Source of the DNA: an uncultured Alphaproteobacteria bacterium
GTDB lineage: Bacteria; Pseudomonadota; Alphaproteobacteria; CAAHEQ01; UBA3637
Direction: 5' to 3'
NCBI GenBank assembly: GCA_944391565.1
Contig: CALXUB010000021.1
Coordinates: 1 to 64,000, forward strand
DNA: 64,000 nucleotides
The position numbers and the translations under genes were made by a program. The notes beneath the pieces are model-generated. The model made no database searches and was not told where the DNA came from. It worked only from the letters and a program-made list of their open reading frames with translations. The stretch's first letter is position 1. Every line of letters begins with the position of its first letter. Shown one piece after another: positions 17,402-27,180 of the stretch.

Positions 17402-17964
17402 TATTTTGCTCTTTCAACATAAGAGTTATCAGCCGTAGCAACCACAATTTTTTCACCGGCATTGACAAACGGCGGAATGGTTGTCTTAATCCCGTTTTCC
17501 AACACCGCCGGTTTATAAGAAGAAGTGGCCGTTTGATTTTTCAGTGCCGGTTCCGTTTCGGCGACGGTCAAAATCACATGCGGCGGCAAATTCACGGAAA
17601 TGGCTTTGCCTTCAATAAAGTTGACGGTGACAGGCATATTATCCTGCAAATACAAGGCCGAATCGCCCATTAAATCTTCGGGAATCTCGAATTGATCATA
17701 ATTTTCCGAATTCATAAAAATCAGGTTTTTACCTTCTTTATACAAATATTGGCAATCATGTTCTTCGTTCATCAATTTTTCAACGGTATCAGCCGTCCGC
17801 CAGCGTTCTTCGGTTTTAATGCCGTTGGACACATCGCGCATTTCGACTTGGATAAAAGCGCCGCCTTTTCCTGGCTGAATCAAGTTAATTTTGGTCACGG
17901 ACCATTGTTTATTATTATGTTCAATCACCCAACCCGGGCGAATTTGATTTGCTTGTGCTTTCAT
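17401..17964 (-). CDS. efp: Elongation factor P
   Basis: 187 residues with all three EF-P domains. The modification site is lysine in the loop QPGKGGAF, which fits beta-lysylation by EpmA, encoded divergently 62 bp away. EF-P relieves ribosome stalling at polyproline. The stop overlaps the start of suhB by one base. Confidence 0.95.
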   Translation of the reverse strand: MKAQANQIRPGWVIEHNNKQWSVTKINLIQPGKGGAFIQVEMRDVSNGIKTEERWRTADTVEKLMNEEHDCQYLYKEGKNLIFMNSENYDQFEIPEDLMGDSALYLQDNMPVTVNFIEGKAISVNLPPHVILTVAETEPALKNQTATSSYKPAVLENGIKTTIPPFVNAGEKIVVATADNSYVERAK

Positions 17965-18026
17965 TTTATGCTACCTCTATCAATAAATTCGCTTGGAATA
18001 TAACATATTTTAAAAAGAAAGGCAAG

Positions 18027-19091
18027 ATGAAGATGCAAGCTTTAACACAAAAAAACTGGTGGGACCCCGATCTCTATCGGCAAAAGCTGCCGTTTCGAAA
18101 AGCGCGGTTAAAAACAATCCGCCGCATTCGTCGTTTTTTTGAAGAACAGGATTTTACCGAAGTCGACACGCCGGCTTTACAGGTTTCTCCGGGGCTGGAA
18201 GTCCATTTAAAGGCTTTTCAAACGGAGTTGGATGAACCTTTCGGACAAGGCGAACAAACGCGCTATCTGCACACATCGCCCGAATTTACCATGAAAAAGC
18301 TGTTGACCGCGGGACTGGAACGCATTTTTCAAATCGCGCATGTCTACAGAAATGAAGAACGCGGCCGAACACATCATCCCGAATTTACCATGCTGGAGTG
18401 GTACCGGGCCGGCGCGACTTACAGCGCCATGATGGATGATACGGAAGCGTTGGTTAAAGCCTGTGCCGAAGCGCTCGGCGTCTCCAAACTTCAATTCAAC
18501 GGACGAACAGCGGATCCTTTTCGCCCCTGGTGCCGATTGACGGTGCAAGATGCTTTTTTAAATTATACCGGCATTGACGTCTTGGCAACCATTCCCGAAA
18601 AAGTATCCATGGAGCCGGATCCGTCTCTTCTGCGTCGAGAAGCGGAAAAAATCGGTATTTGGACGTCTCCCGCCGATCGATGGGAAGACATTTTCTTTCG
18701 CATTATGCTGGAAAAAATCGAACCTAAGTTGGGCGATGACATTCCCGTCATTTTATGTGAATATCCGACCTGTTTGGGAGCTTTGGCCCGCAAAAAGCCG
18801 GAAGATGAACGCGTTGTCGAACGTTTTGAGGCGTATATCTGCGGCGTTGAATTATGCAATGCATTTTCCGAGTTGACGGATCCTGTTGAACAAGAAGCTC
18901 GTTTTGTTTACGATATGTCTATCAAAGAAAAATTATACAAAGAGCGTTATCCGATTGATACGGATTTTTTGGCCGCTCTTCAACACGGTATGCCGGCAGC
19001 AGCCGGTAATGCCATTGGCGTTGATCGGCTTGCCATGTTGTTGACCGGAGCGGATCGAATCGAAGACGTCCTATGGGCGCCGGTTGTTTAA
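18027..19091 (+). CDS. epmA: EF-P beta-lysine ligase
   Basis: 354 residues from ATG 18027 (AAAGAAAGGCAAG upstream). It is the class II lysyl-tRNA synthetase catalytic core without the anticodon-binding domain: SPEFTMKKLL, FQIAHVYRNEERG, HHPEFTMLEWYRAG, CNAFSELTDP and GNAIGVDRLAML. It attaches (R)-beta-lysine to EF-P. It is divergent from efp. The aminomutase EpmB is not in the window. Confidence 0.95.
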   Translation: MKMQALTQKNWWDPDLYRQKLPFRKARLKTIRRIRRFFEEQDFTEVDTPALQVSPGLEVHLKAFQTELDEPFGQGEQTRYLHTSPEFTMKKLLTAGLERIFQIAHVYRNEERGRTHHPEFTMLEWYRAGATYSAMMDDTEALVKACAEALGVSKLQFNGRTADPFRPWCRLTVQDAFLNYTGIDVLATIPEKVSMEPDPSLLRREAEKIGIWTSPADRWEDIFFRIMLEKIEPKLGDDIPVILCEYPTCLGALARKKPEDERVVERFEAYICGVELCNAFSELTDPVEQEARFVYDMSIKEKLYKERYPIDTDFLAALQHGMPAAAGNAIGVDRLAMLLTGADRIEDVLWAPVV

Positions 19092-19133
19092 AAAACGATA
19101 GCGAACGTTCTTATTGCTGTCGGAGAAATTCAT

Positions 19134-19161
19134 AAAAAAAGGAGCCTTCCGGCTCCTTTTT
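19134..19161. terminator. Bidirectional terminator between epmA and secA
   Basis: Stem GGAGCC-TTCC-GGCTCC flanked by seven A on one side and five T on the other, between the convergent epmA and secA stops. Confidence 0.9.
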
Positions 19162-21753
19162 CTAAGCCAAAGCGCCATGGCAGTGTTTAAACTTTTTACC
19201 GCTGCCGCAGGGGCATAAATCATTGCGACCGACTTTAGACAAGTCCACTTCCTTACCTTCCGGCGTTTTCACGGGTTCCGGTGGTGCCAACGTCAGTTGA
19301 GCATGTGACAAAACGACTGTCACCTGTTCCCGCACCCGACCCAACATCGCATCGAACAAAACAAAAGCCTCTCGTTTATATTCATTCAACGGATCCCGCT
19401 GACCATAAGCTCGCCAGCCGATGGCTTTTTTCAAAAAATCCAATGATTGCAAATGTTCTTTCCACATTTGATCCAATGTTTGCAGCAGAATACTCTTTTC
19501 CAATCCACGAACAAGCTGCGGATCGAAATCCTTATGTTTCTGCACGGCAATCTGATCAGCAACCTGCGCCGCACGCTCAGCCACAGCTTCACCGGACAAG
19601 CCGTCCTTAACCCACTCTTGAATCGGCAAATCAACTGCCAGCAAACGCCTCAACTCTTGACGGAGCTTATCCAAGTCCCATTCGTCGGGATGTTGTTTAG
19701 ACGGCATACAGGCGTCAATCGTTTCGGCAATCATTTCATCCCGCATTTCCTTACACATAGCGGAAACATCCGAAGACTGCATCAACTCGCGACGCTGTTC
19801 ATAAATAACATGCCGTTGATCATTCATGACATCGTCATATTTCAACAGGTTCTTACGCGCATCAAAGTGCATTTGCTCGACTTTTTCCTGCGCCTTTTGA
19901 ATAGCTTTGGAAATCCAAGGATGAGAAATAACCTCGCCTTCTGGGATGCGGAATGTCCGTAAAATACCTTTCAATCGTTCTGAACCGAAAATCCGCATCA
20001 GATCGTCTTCCAACGACACATAGAACTTAGAACGACCCGGGTCGCCCTGACGACCGGAACGTCCGCGCAGCTGATTATCGATCCGTCGATTTTCATGGCG
20101 TTCCGTTCCGATAACATAAAGCCCGCCTGCCTCCAAAGCGATTTTTTGACCTTCGGCGATTTCTGCTTTAACCCGCTCGATGATTTGAAGCCGCTCAGCC
20201 TCGTCTTCCACGCCGTTGAGTTCTTCCTGCAACCGCATTTCCAAATTACCGCCCAGCTTAATATCCGTTCCCCGACCGGCCATGTTGGTCGCAATCGTCA
20301 CGGCACCCGGCGCCCCCGCTTGAGCCACGATTAAAGCTTCGCGTTCATGGTTTTTGGCATTTAAAACTTCAAAACGAATGTTTGTTTTCTTTTGCAAAAC
20401 ATCTGCCAAAGCCTCAGATTTCTCAATAGAGGTTGTCCCCACCAAAACCGGTTGTTTTTTGGCATGAGCTTCTTCGATTTCTTTGACAATCGCGTTGAAT
20501 TTTTCTTTTTCAGTTGCGTAAATCTCATCCTGGCAATCTTCGCGCGCCACCGGTTGATTGGTCGGAATTTCAATCACCTGCAAACCGTAAGTGCTGTCAA
20601 ACTCGCCCGATTCCGTCATAGCCGTTCCTGTCATACCCGACAGTTTCGGATACATCCGGAAGTAATTTTGGAACGTAATGGAGGCCAATGTTTGGTTTTC
20701 CGGTTGAATCGTCACATTTTCTTTGGCTTCCAAAGCCTGATGCAATCCGTCCGAATAACGGCGACCGGCCATCATGCGGCCCGTAAACTCATCAATAATC
20801 ACGACTTTGTCATCCCGAACGATATAATCCACATCACGCGTGAACATTTTGTGCGCCCGCAGTGCCTGCTCGACATAATGCACCAGCGAAGCATTTTCCA
20901 AATCATACAGACTGCCCGTCGGCATCAGCCCGACATCCCGCAGCCAAGTTTCCACAGCGTCATTTCCGGCTTCTGTCAAAGCAATCTGGCGATTTTTTTC
21001 GTCCTTTTCAAAATGTTCCGGCTTCAGGTTATACATGATTTTATCAACGGCTTTGTATTTTTCCGAAGAATCCTCGGCCGGTCCGGAAATAATCAATGGT
21101 GTCCGTGCCTCATCAATCAGAATGCTGTCGACTTCATCAACGATTGCAAAAGCAAACGGCCGTTGCACCATGTCTTCCAATCGATAGCGCATGTTGTCCC
21201 GCAAGTAATCAAAGCCGAACTCATTGTTTGTGCCATAAGTGACATCTGCAGCATAAGCGGCTTTACGTCCGGCCGTATCCAAATCATGATACACGCAACC
21301 GACCGTTAAACCCAAGAATCGATAAATCTGCCCCATCCATTCGGCATCGCGGCGAGCCAGGTAATCATTGACCGTGACGACATGAACGCCCTGACCGTTC
21401 AATGCATTCAAATAAACCGCCAAAGTGGCCACCAATGTTTTTCCCTCACCGGTTTTCATTTCGGCAATTTGTCCCCTGTGCAACACGATACCACCGACCA
21501 ATTGCACATCGAAATGGCGCTGTCCCAAAGTTCTTTTAGCCGCTTCACGCACCGTTGCGAAAGCTTCGACCAACAAATCGTCCAGCGTTTCCCCTTTGGC
21601 CAGACGTTCTTTAAACCAAGCCGTCCGCGCCTTTAACGCTTCGTCCGACAAGGCGGCCAGCTGGGGTTCCAACGCGTTGATTTCATCGACGGTTTTACGT
21701 AATTTTTTCACATATCTTTGATTGGCGGTGCCAAGCAGTTTTTTCAATAACAC
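19162..21753 (-). CDS. secA: Preprotein translocase ATPase SecA
   Basis: 863 residues, full length. Walker A lies in MKTGEGKT near residue 105 and the [15 protein letters not shown] helicase block near residue 205. [13 protein letters not shown] and [13 protein letters not shown] follow, and the C-terminal zinc/SecB-binding motif is [12 protein letters not shown]. It drives protein export through SecYEG. It is monocistronic, with a terminator downstream. Confidence 0.97.
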   Translation of the reverse strand: MLLKKLLGTANQRYVKKLRKTVDEINALEPQLAALSDEALKARTAWFKERLAKGETLDDLLVEAFATVREAAKRTLGQRHFDVQLVGGIVLHRGQIAEMKTGEGKTLVATLAVYLNALNGQGVHVVTVNDYLARRDAEWMGQIYRFLGLTVGCVYHDLDTAGRKAAYAADVTYGTNNEFGFDYLRDNMRYRLEDMVQRPFAFAIVDEVDSILIDEARTPLIISGPAEDSSEKYKAVDKIMYNLKPEHFEKDEKNRQIALTEAGNDAVETWLRDVGLMPTGSLYDLENASLVHYVEQALRAHKMFTRDVDYIVRDDKVVIIDEFTGRMMAGRRYSDGLHQALEAKENVTIQPENQTLASITFQNYFRMYPKLSGMTGTAMTESGEFDSTYGLQVIEIPTNQPVAREDCQDEIYATEKEKFNAIVKEIEEAHAKKQPVLVGTTSIEKSEALADVLQKKTNIRFEVLNAKNHEREALIVAQAGAPGAVTIATNMAGRGTDIKLGGNLEMRLQEELNGVEDEAERLQIIERVKAEIAEGQKIALEAGGLYVIGTERHENRRIDNQLRGRSGRQGDPGRSKFYVSLEDDLMRIFGSERLKGILRTFRIPEGEVISHPWISKAIQKAQEKVEQMHFDARKNLLKYDDVMNDQRHVIYEQRRELMQSSDVSAMCKEMRDEMIAETIDACMPSKQHPDEWDLDKLRQELRRLLAVDLPIQEWVKDGLSGEAVAERAAQVADQIAVQKHKDFDPQLVRGLEKSILLQTLDQMWKEHLQSLDFLKKAIGWRAYGQRDPLNEYKREAFVLFDAMLGRVREQVTVVLSHAQLTLAPPEPVKTPEGKEVDLSKVGRNDLCPCGSGKKFKHCHGALA

Positions 21754-21859
21754 TTTGATAACCTTTCTCTATAAAATATTATTCTCTAGAGATAGAGTCT
21801 TTATCACCAAAAGTCAAGCAAAGAGCTTTGAAAAAACGAAAATTCATGAAAAAGCTGCG

Positions 21860-22327
21860 TTATTCTTTTATGATAACTCCTTCGAACAGTCTTTGAAACC
21901 AAGAGACCCGCCGTCCCAAAACAACGTCACATTTTTCCGGCATCAGCACTTTCACGTTTACAACCAAATCCTGATAGGAAGAGGCAGAATGCATTAAATT
22001 GAACGGCGTCATCTGAGGATTACCGACGACATACCGTTCCCGCAGTTCTTTTTTGATTTGAGATGTTTTTTCAATAGCCTTTTCCCCATAAAGCAAATAA
22101 ACATCCGTCGGATGCGCCAGATAAGTAAAAATAAAAACACGTTGCCAGGCTTCAGGCATTTGGTTTAAAACCGGTTGATACGTTCGCATCATCTCTTCCG
22201 TCAGCCACATTTTTTTGTGATACTTAACCCGAAGTCCGGCCTTTTTGCACGTTTTTAAAATCATCTTTTTCATGCCCCGCCGATAAGCATCCGGTTTCAG
22301 CGAGATTAATGCATATTCTCCGTCCAT
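21860..22327 (-). CDS. Nucleoside-diphosphate-kinase-like protein
   Basis: 155 residues. The start YALISLKPDAYRRGMKKMILKTCKKAGLRV matches NDK strand 1/helix 1, and NLMHSASS matches the NDK active-site block (N)xxHGSDS, so the phospho-histidine is kept. Other catalytic blocks are weak (VVGNPQMTPF instead of ATNPxxAxPGTIR). It is probably a divergent or repurposed NDK-fold protein. It overlaps the stop of the Hint-domain pilin gene (TGATG), so the two are made together. Confidence 0.65.
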   Translation of the reverse strand: MDGEYALISLKPDAYRRGMKKMILKTCKKAGLRVKYHKKMWLTEEMMRTYQPVLNQMPEAWQRVFIFTYLAHPTDVYLLYGEKAIEKTSQIKKELRERYVVGNPQMTPFNLMHSASSYQDLVVNVKVLMPEKCDVVLGRRVSWFQRLFEGVIIKE

Positions 22328-24261
22328 CAGGCTGCCTTTCGAGAACGCCAGCGCTTATCAGAAGACATTAAACGCAAAACATAATCCTGCACTGATTTGT
22401 CGCCGTGAAAATCAGCATTCGCACGGTTAATATCCAACGGCTGTTCGGTCAAACGCAGTCCGTCAATCCATTCCTGAGGCAACAACGGGAAATCCTCCCG
22501 TTTACTGATCAAAAGACGATCTTTCACAAATTTCATATCGCGGATGAGATATAGATTATTCAACCGACAACTGGTTAAAATTCCGCTTGTAAAACAATTC
22601 AAATGATGTTTCGTCACAATGTTATAATACTTGACTTTTTCAGAGACAACCTCTTTAGAAACCAATCGGACCTTTCGACCGGCCGCGTTAAAAGTTGTTG
22701 TGCCGATAGGTGTTTCATCCGTCATGGGATAGGTAAAAGCACCGGCTTCTTGGTTGAAAAGACGATGTTGGTTAATTGTTTTCAAAACAGAACCGTCATC
22801 AAAACAAAGCCGGTTATAAGCGTCAGCCTCCTGCTCTATTTTTATCCATAAAGGATATGCAGCGGCGAAACATCCGTTATCGAAATCCCAAACTTTCAGC
22901 AAGTCTTCATAGTCCACATCTTCAATGTTTTTTACACGGCCGTCTGCCAAAGTCACTTGCGTTCCCGCCGCGCAACACCACCAACACCCACCACTGACAT
23001 CATGAGGAATATTCATATAATCAGCAAATTCAAAACGGCATTTTCCATCTGTGGTGCATGTGCCGTACAATCCACCTGCCATGCATTGAGTGCCTGAAGC
23101 GCAAGTGTAATGGCTTACTTCACTGATACACCAACAAGAACCGTTTTCACAGGTATAGCCCGTTGTATCATAACCGGGCGGAACCGTGCAGGTGGTTGGA
23201 CAGGCTGCTCTGCAGCTTCCCATCGTCGTACCGCAAACCTCATCCGCACATTCGCAGACACCATTTGTCGCATGCGCCACGGTGCAACCGCTGATAACAC
23301 AAGGTGTACATGTTCCTGCTCCGTTGCACAAACCGGTTTTGTTATCACAAGGTGTTGTTGCAGAAGCATAAGTATATTGGGCTGTTCCGTTTTGATTGGT
23401 GCAAGCCGTCACACAATCTGTCGCAACAAAATCATGGCAGGCATCCGTCACACATTGACCGTCGTTTGTGCAAACTTCCCCTGCTCCACAGGTTATTTGT
23501 TCTTTATCGGGACAACCGTTTGTGTAAGTCGGCGATAAACAAGTGGTTTCGACAGGTGTCAGACACGCACATCCATTCAAAGTCGCATTCACGGTTTGGT
23601 TGTCGGCGCAAGGATGTGCACCGGTTGCGGAACAATAACAATTAGATGTGTTTTGACATAAGCCGCTGACAATCGCCTCCTCCTTTAAGCAGCCATCCGA
23701 ACCGGCCACTAAGCGGGTGCAATCACCGGCTGACACAGATGGACACGTTGTCTCTCCGGGATCCGGGTCAGGTGTCGGATCGGGATCAGGGTCAGGTGTC
23801 GGTGTTGAAGAAGAAGATTTCCGCCATTGTTCATAGGCAAAAGAAAACACGATGTCTTGCGTGCCCTCCCCGCAGACCGTAGAACCATCTGCCAACGTCA
23901 CAGATTTCAAAGGATAAGAAATGTCTTTCATGACCTGAAGACAGACTTTTTGAGGAATATCCTCCACCGTCACGTCAATCCCGCCGTTCGACTGTTTGAC
24001 AGAAAAAGTTTTGCCTGATTGGGGTTGAAAACTGGACGGAACCGTTTCTGATTTTGTATCCAACAACAAAAGTGATAACAGTTTCGCGTCTTCTAACACG
24101 GCATTGGCACGCTGTTTATTGATGGCAATCGAATAACCGGCAACACCGCCGGCCGTCAAAACACCCGCAACCGATAAGACCCCTAAAACTTCCAACATTG
24201 TGCGACCGGACACACCGGCATATAACGATTGTTTGGATAATGAACGAACGACCTGTTTCAT
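22327..24261 (-). CDS. Prepilin-like, cysteine-rich protein with C-terminal Hint domain
   Basis: 644 residues from ATG at 24259-24261 (GGAGGAGG about 11 nt upstream). Order: leader ending SG before RTMLEVLGVLSVAGVL, with Glu at +5 as in type IV pilins; a globular part to ~145; a Pro-Asp repeat linker (~153-168); a region of about 40 Cys (~173-430); then a Hint/intein-like domain (~430-569) with nucleophile Cys in CCAAGTQVTLADGRVKNIEDV, an NQHRLF block and NIVTKHHLNCFTSGILTSC. The usual terminal His-Asn is absent. Predicted surface protein with a self-processing module. It lies 25 bp after flhG. Confidence 0.8.
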   Translation of the reverse strand: MKQVVRSLSKQSLYAGVSGRTMLEVLGVLSVAGVLTAGGVAGYSIAINKQRANAVLEDAKLLSLLLLDTKSETVPSSFQPQSGKTFSVKQSNGGIDVTVEDIPQKVCLQVMKDISYPLKSVTLADGSTVCGEGTQDIVFSFAYEQWRKSSSSTPTPDPDPDPTPDPDPGETTCPSVSAGDCTRLVAGSDGCLKEEAIVSGLCQNTSNCYCSATGAHPCADNQTVNATLNGCACLTPVETTCLSPTYTNGCPDKEQITCGAGEVCTNDGQCVTDACHDFVATDCVTACTNQNGTAQYTYASATTPCDNKTGLCNGAGTCTPCVISGCTVAHATNGVCECADEVCGTTMGSCRAACPTTCTVPPGYDTTGYTCENGSCWCISEVSHYTCASGTQCMAGGLYGTCTTDGKCRFEFADYMNIPHDVSGGCWWCCAAGTQVTLADGRVKNIEDVDYEDLLKVWDFDNGCFAAAYPLWIKIEQEADAYNRLCFDDGSVLKTINQHRLFNQEAGAFTYPMTDETPIGTTTFNAAGRKVRLVSKEVVSEKVKYYNIVTKHHLNCFTSGILTSCRLNNLYLIRDMKFVKDRLLISKREDFPLLPQEWIDGLRLTEQPLDINRANADFHGDKSVQDYVLRLMSSDKRWRSRKAA

Positions 24262-24286
24262 TTTATAAACGACCTCCTCCTTTTTA

Positions 24287-25087
24287 TTATAATTTTTCGG
24301 CAATTTTCAATGCATCAGAAGCCGCATCGGCATTCGGATAGCCGGACAAAATAGACGTTTGCGATCGAATGGCATCTCTGACATGCGCATCGCGGCGGAT
24401 AATTCCGGCCAAATCCGGCGACAGCTTTAAAAATCCCTGACACGCTTTCAACAACGTCGCGTAAGTCCTTTCGCCTTCCCGCACATTATTCACGGCATTC
24501 ACCACAATACGAATATCCACATTCGGATTTTCGGAAGATATGATTTTAATAAAAGCGTAAGCATCCGTCAACGATGTCGGCTCATCCGTGCAAACCACCA
24601 ACAATGTCCCGGCGTTTTGGGCAAACAACCGGACCGCTTTTTCAACACCGGCCCCCAAATCAATCACAACTTTGTCATACTGAGACGCCAACAGTTGCAA
24701 ATCATCAAAAATCAACTGCAAACGCGACAATGGAATATTCGCTAAGCTGCCCGACCCCGAACGACCGGCGACCACATCAAATCCCAAATCCGATTTCATC
24801 ACCGCTTGCGTCAACGGCACACGTCCCGTAATAACAGAACCTAAATCGTATTCCGCCACCAATCCTAATTGAATATCTACGTTTGCCAGTCCTAAATCAC
24901 CGTCAAACAGCAATGTTTTTTCGCCGGCTTTAGCCAAAGCATGCGCCAATGTAATGGACAGCCATGTTTTACCCACGCCGCCTTTGCCGGAAGCAACGGC
25001 TATCATATTACGTCCTTTGACGGCGCCGGCCGGGCGCGGTGCCATCTGCAAGGTATCCGGTAAAGTCAAAATGCGTGAAATATTCAT
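24287..25087 (-). CDS. flhG: FlhG/MinD-like ATPase
   Basis: 266 residues from ATG at 25085-25087, which overlaps the flhF stop as ATGA. Deviant Walker A ASGKGGVGKT, then LLFDGDLGLANVDIQLG and VVIDLGAGV. FlhG sets flagellar number and place by acting on FlhF and FliM/FliN. The lack of a C-terminal amphipathic helix cannot be judged by eye. Confidence 0.9.
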   Translation of the reverse strand: MNISRILTLPDTLQMAPRPAGAVKGRNMIAVASGKGGVGKTWLSITLAHALAKAGEKTLLFDGDLGLANVDIQLGLVAEYDLGSVITGRVPLTQAVMKSDLGFDVVAGRSGSGSLANIPLSRLQLIFDDLQLLASQYDKVVIDLGAGVEKAVRLFAQNAGTLLVVCTDEPTSLTDAYAFIKIISSENPNVDIRIVVNAVNNVREGERTYATLLKACQGFLKLSPDLAGIIRRDAHVRDAIRSQTSILSGYPNADAASDALKIAEKL

Positions 25088-26040
25088 GATAACCCCTCTT
25101 CTTTCAATAAAATCAATTCCGCCAAAGCCTTGGGCGTCAACGGACACAAGCCTTCGGAAACATGCGGGCTGATTCCCACATCCGACAAACTTAACCCGTT
25201 GTTTTGGGCCGCAAATAACAAACTGCCGATGCGGCGCGATAAATCCAACCGCGTTGCCAAAATCCGTTTACATCCCAGCGTCAAAAAAGCCTCCGCCATT
25301 TCTGCCGTTTCAAAAGCATCCCCGCCGGCCGAAAGAACCAAAACAGGCTCCAACCCGTCAATATCGGCTTTCAATTCGGCCAAATAAGCCATATCCGTTT
25401 TTAAAAACGGATTGACCCCCGGGCTGTCAATCAAAACCAAATCACTTGTTTGACGCAGACTTTCGACGGCTGTTTTCAAAAAAGCCGGTTTACGGATTTT
25501 CACTAAATCCAACTCTAAAATTTTGGTAAAAGCCTCCAACTGTTCAATCGCGCCGGCCCGTTTTATATCGGTTGTGACTACGCCGACTTTTTTACCGGCC
25601 ATTTTAGCCTTGACCGCCATTTTGGCGACCGCAATCGTCTTGCCGCACCCCGACGGTCCCGTCAGCATAAACGCCCGTCTGGAGCTTGTCGCCGGCAAGG
25701 GCATAAAGTGAAAAGTCCGCTCCAACGCATGTGTCAACAATTCTTTAGCCTCCCGTCCCGGTGCCTGTTCGGCGCCGATCAGCAACCGATCCATTAAAAT
25801 CTCGGGTACTCTGTGAGCCGCCAAAGCCGCCCGAATCACACGCAGCACTTGTTCTTCCTTAGGCCCGAACAAAGCTTCTTCAATTTCCGCTTCCGAGACT
25901 TTTTCAGGCGCTCCGACCGTCACACGCACACCGTCCGAAACATGCTGGTTTGACAAAATCAACGCGTCCGGTCCGAAATCTCTTCGAATGGCTTCCATTG
26001 CTTCGGCAAGACAAGAGGCCGCGTAGGTTTTGATTTTCAT
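25084..26040 (-). CDS. flhF: Flagellar GTPase FlhF
   Basis: 318 residues. The N-terminus KIKTYAASCLAEAMEAIRRDFGPDALILS is typical FlhF. The SRP-type GTPase core has TGPSGCGKT, TTDIKRAGAIEQL, DSPGVNPF and ATRLDLSRRIGSLL. The GTPase box TPG/DxxG is DSPG. It directs flagellar assembly to the pole. It is in the same run as motA, fliN, fliG and fliF. Confidence 0.92.
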   Translation of the reverse strand: MKIKTYAASCLAEAMEAIRRDFGPDALILSNQHVSDGVRVTVGAPEKVSEAEIEEALFGPKEEQVLRVIRAALAAHRVPEILMDRLLIGAEQAPGREAKELLTHALERTFHFMPLPATSSRRAFMLTGPSGCGKTIAVAKMAVKAKMAGKKVGVVTTDIKRAGAIEQLEAFTKILELDLVKIRKPAFLKTAVESLRQTSDLVLIDSPGVNPFLKTDMAYLAELKADIDGLEPVLVLSAGGDAFETAEMAEAFLTLGCKRILATRLDLSRRIGSLLFAAQNNGLSLSDVGISPHVSEGLCPLTPKALAELILLKEEGLS

Positions 26041-26046
26041 CGCACG

Positions 26047-26850
26047 TTATTCCTCAAACAAGTGCAACTGCTGATCCGCCGGCAAAACGCTGTTCAATTC
26101 AATTTCCGTTCGTCTGGGATTTTCGGCGGCATCAATGGCCGCAAGCCCCACCAGACACAACTGAGCCAATTGTTGTTCCTGCTGAGCATCTCGCTCCAGC
26201 TTTGTTGCCAGCGGCAGAAAAACGACATACGCCAACAAAGCCCCATAAAAAGTCGTGATAATGGCGATCGACATGCTGGGACCGATGGTCGTCGGATCCG
26301 ACAGGGTCGACAGCATTTGAACCAATCCGATCAACGTGCCGATCAACCCCATTGCCGGTGCGATTTCACCGGCTTTGTTCAATACGGCAACCGCATTCAT
26401 TTTGGCAGCCAAATCACTGTGCATACGACGGGTCATAACCTCTTGACATTCTTTACCGCTCATCCCGTCGATTAAATAGGAAACCCCCAAGCTGAGAAAC
26501 GGAATGCGCCGCACGTCTGCCGCATAACTTTTTTGAAGCGATAACACACCGCTTGCATGCGCAATTTCCGAACCGCGCATAATCCAGGCGGCCACACTTT
26601 CTAAACTTTGCTCCCGCCGAAACAGCGTTTTAAAAATCACAACAAAGCTTTGCACGATTTCCGGCAAAGAAAAACTGGCAACACAAGCAAACAATGTGCC
26701 GCCCAAGACAATCAAAGCCGACGGCCCGTTTAAAAACGAAGCAAGCGATCCATTCAAAAAAATCGCAATGCCGATAAATAAAAAAGCTCCCGTCAGTCCG
26801 ATTAAAACAGACGGATCAAAAAATCGAGAAACACTGTCTGTCTTGCGCAT
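26047..26850 (-). CDS. motA: Flagellar motor stator protein MotA
   Basis: 267 residues, PomA/MotA type with four membrane segments: FDPSVLIGLTGAFLFIGIAIFLN, ALIVLGGTLFACVASF, then the paired helices AGEIAPAMGLIGTLIGLVQML and IIATFYG-like IITTFYGALLAYVVF. It conducts ions together with MotB. No motB is adjacent, which is unusual. Confidence 0.9.
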   Translation of the reverse strand: MRKTDSVSRFFDPSVLIGLTGAFLFIGIAIFLNGSLASFLNGPSALIVLGGTLFACVASFSLPEIVQSFVVIFKTLFRREQSLESVAAWIMRGSEIAHASGVLSLQKSYAADVRRIPFLSLGVSYLIDGMSGKECQEVMTRRMHSDLAAKMNAVAVLNKAGEIAPAMGLIGTLIGLVQMLSTLSDPTTIGPSMSIAIITTFYGALLAYVVFLPLATKLERDAQQEQQLAQLCLVGLAAIDAAENPRRTEIELNSVLPADQQLHLFEE

Positions 26851-26859
26851 ATCCGCTCC

Positions 26860-27177
26860 TTATGATTTGACGATTTCCGTCATGGTAATACCCAATCGAT
26901 CCCCTTGTTGCACCAACTCGCCCCGCGCGATTAAATGATTATTGACATAAATATCCACACTGTCCCCCACTTGTTTATCCAGCTCTAAAATCGAACCGGG
27001 ACCCATTTTCAACAACTGGCTGACCGTTAACGTTGTTTTTCCCAAAACCGCCGTCACCTGAACGGGAATGTCATACAAAGGTTCCATCCCGCCATCAGCT
27101 TCGTTCACGGCAGTCTTACCGCTTTGCAGTGTTCGTTCGGCCATTTTTAAAAATTCAGCTTTTTGTTTTTCGTTCAT
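26860..27177 (-). CDS. fliN: Flagellar switch protein FliN
   Basis: 105 residues with the SpoA domain: LYDIPVQVTAVLGKTTLTVSQLLKMGPGSILELDKQVGDSVDIYVN. C-ring component. It lies 3 bp after fliG. Confidence 0.93.
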   Translation of the reverse strand: MNEKQKAEFLKMAERTLQSGKTAVNEADGGMEPLYDIPVQVTAVLGKTTLTVSQLLKMGPGSILELDKQVGDSVDIYVNNHLIARGELVQQGDRLGITMTEIVKS

Positions 27178-27180
27178 AGT

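Noticed and set aside
22327-24261. A classical intein inside a host protein
   Set aside because: The Hint domain is not followed by a C-extein continuing a known protein, and the C-terminal His-Asn is missing.
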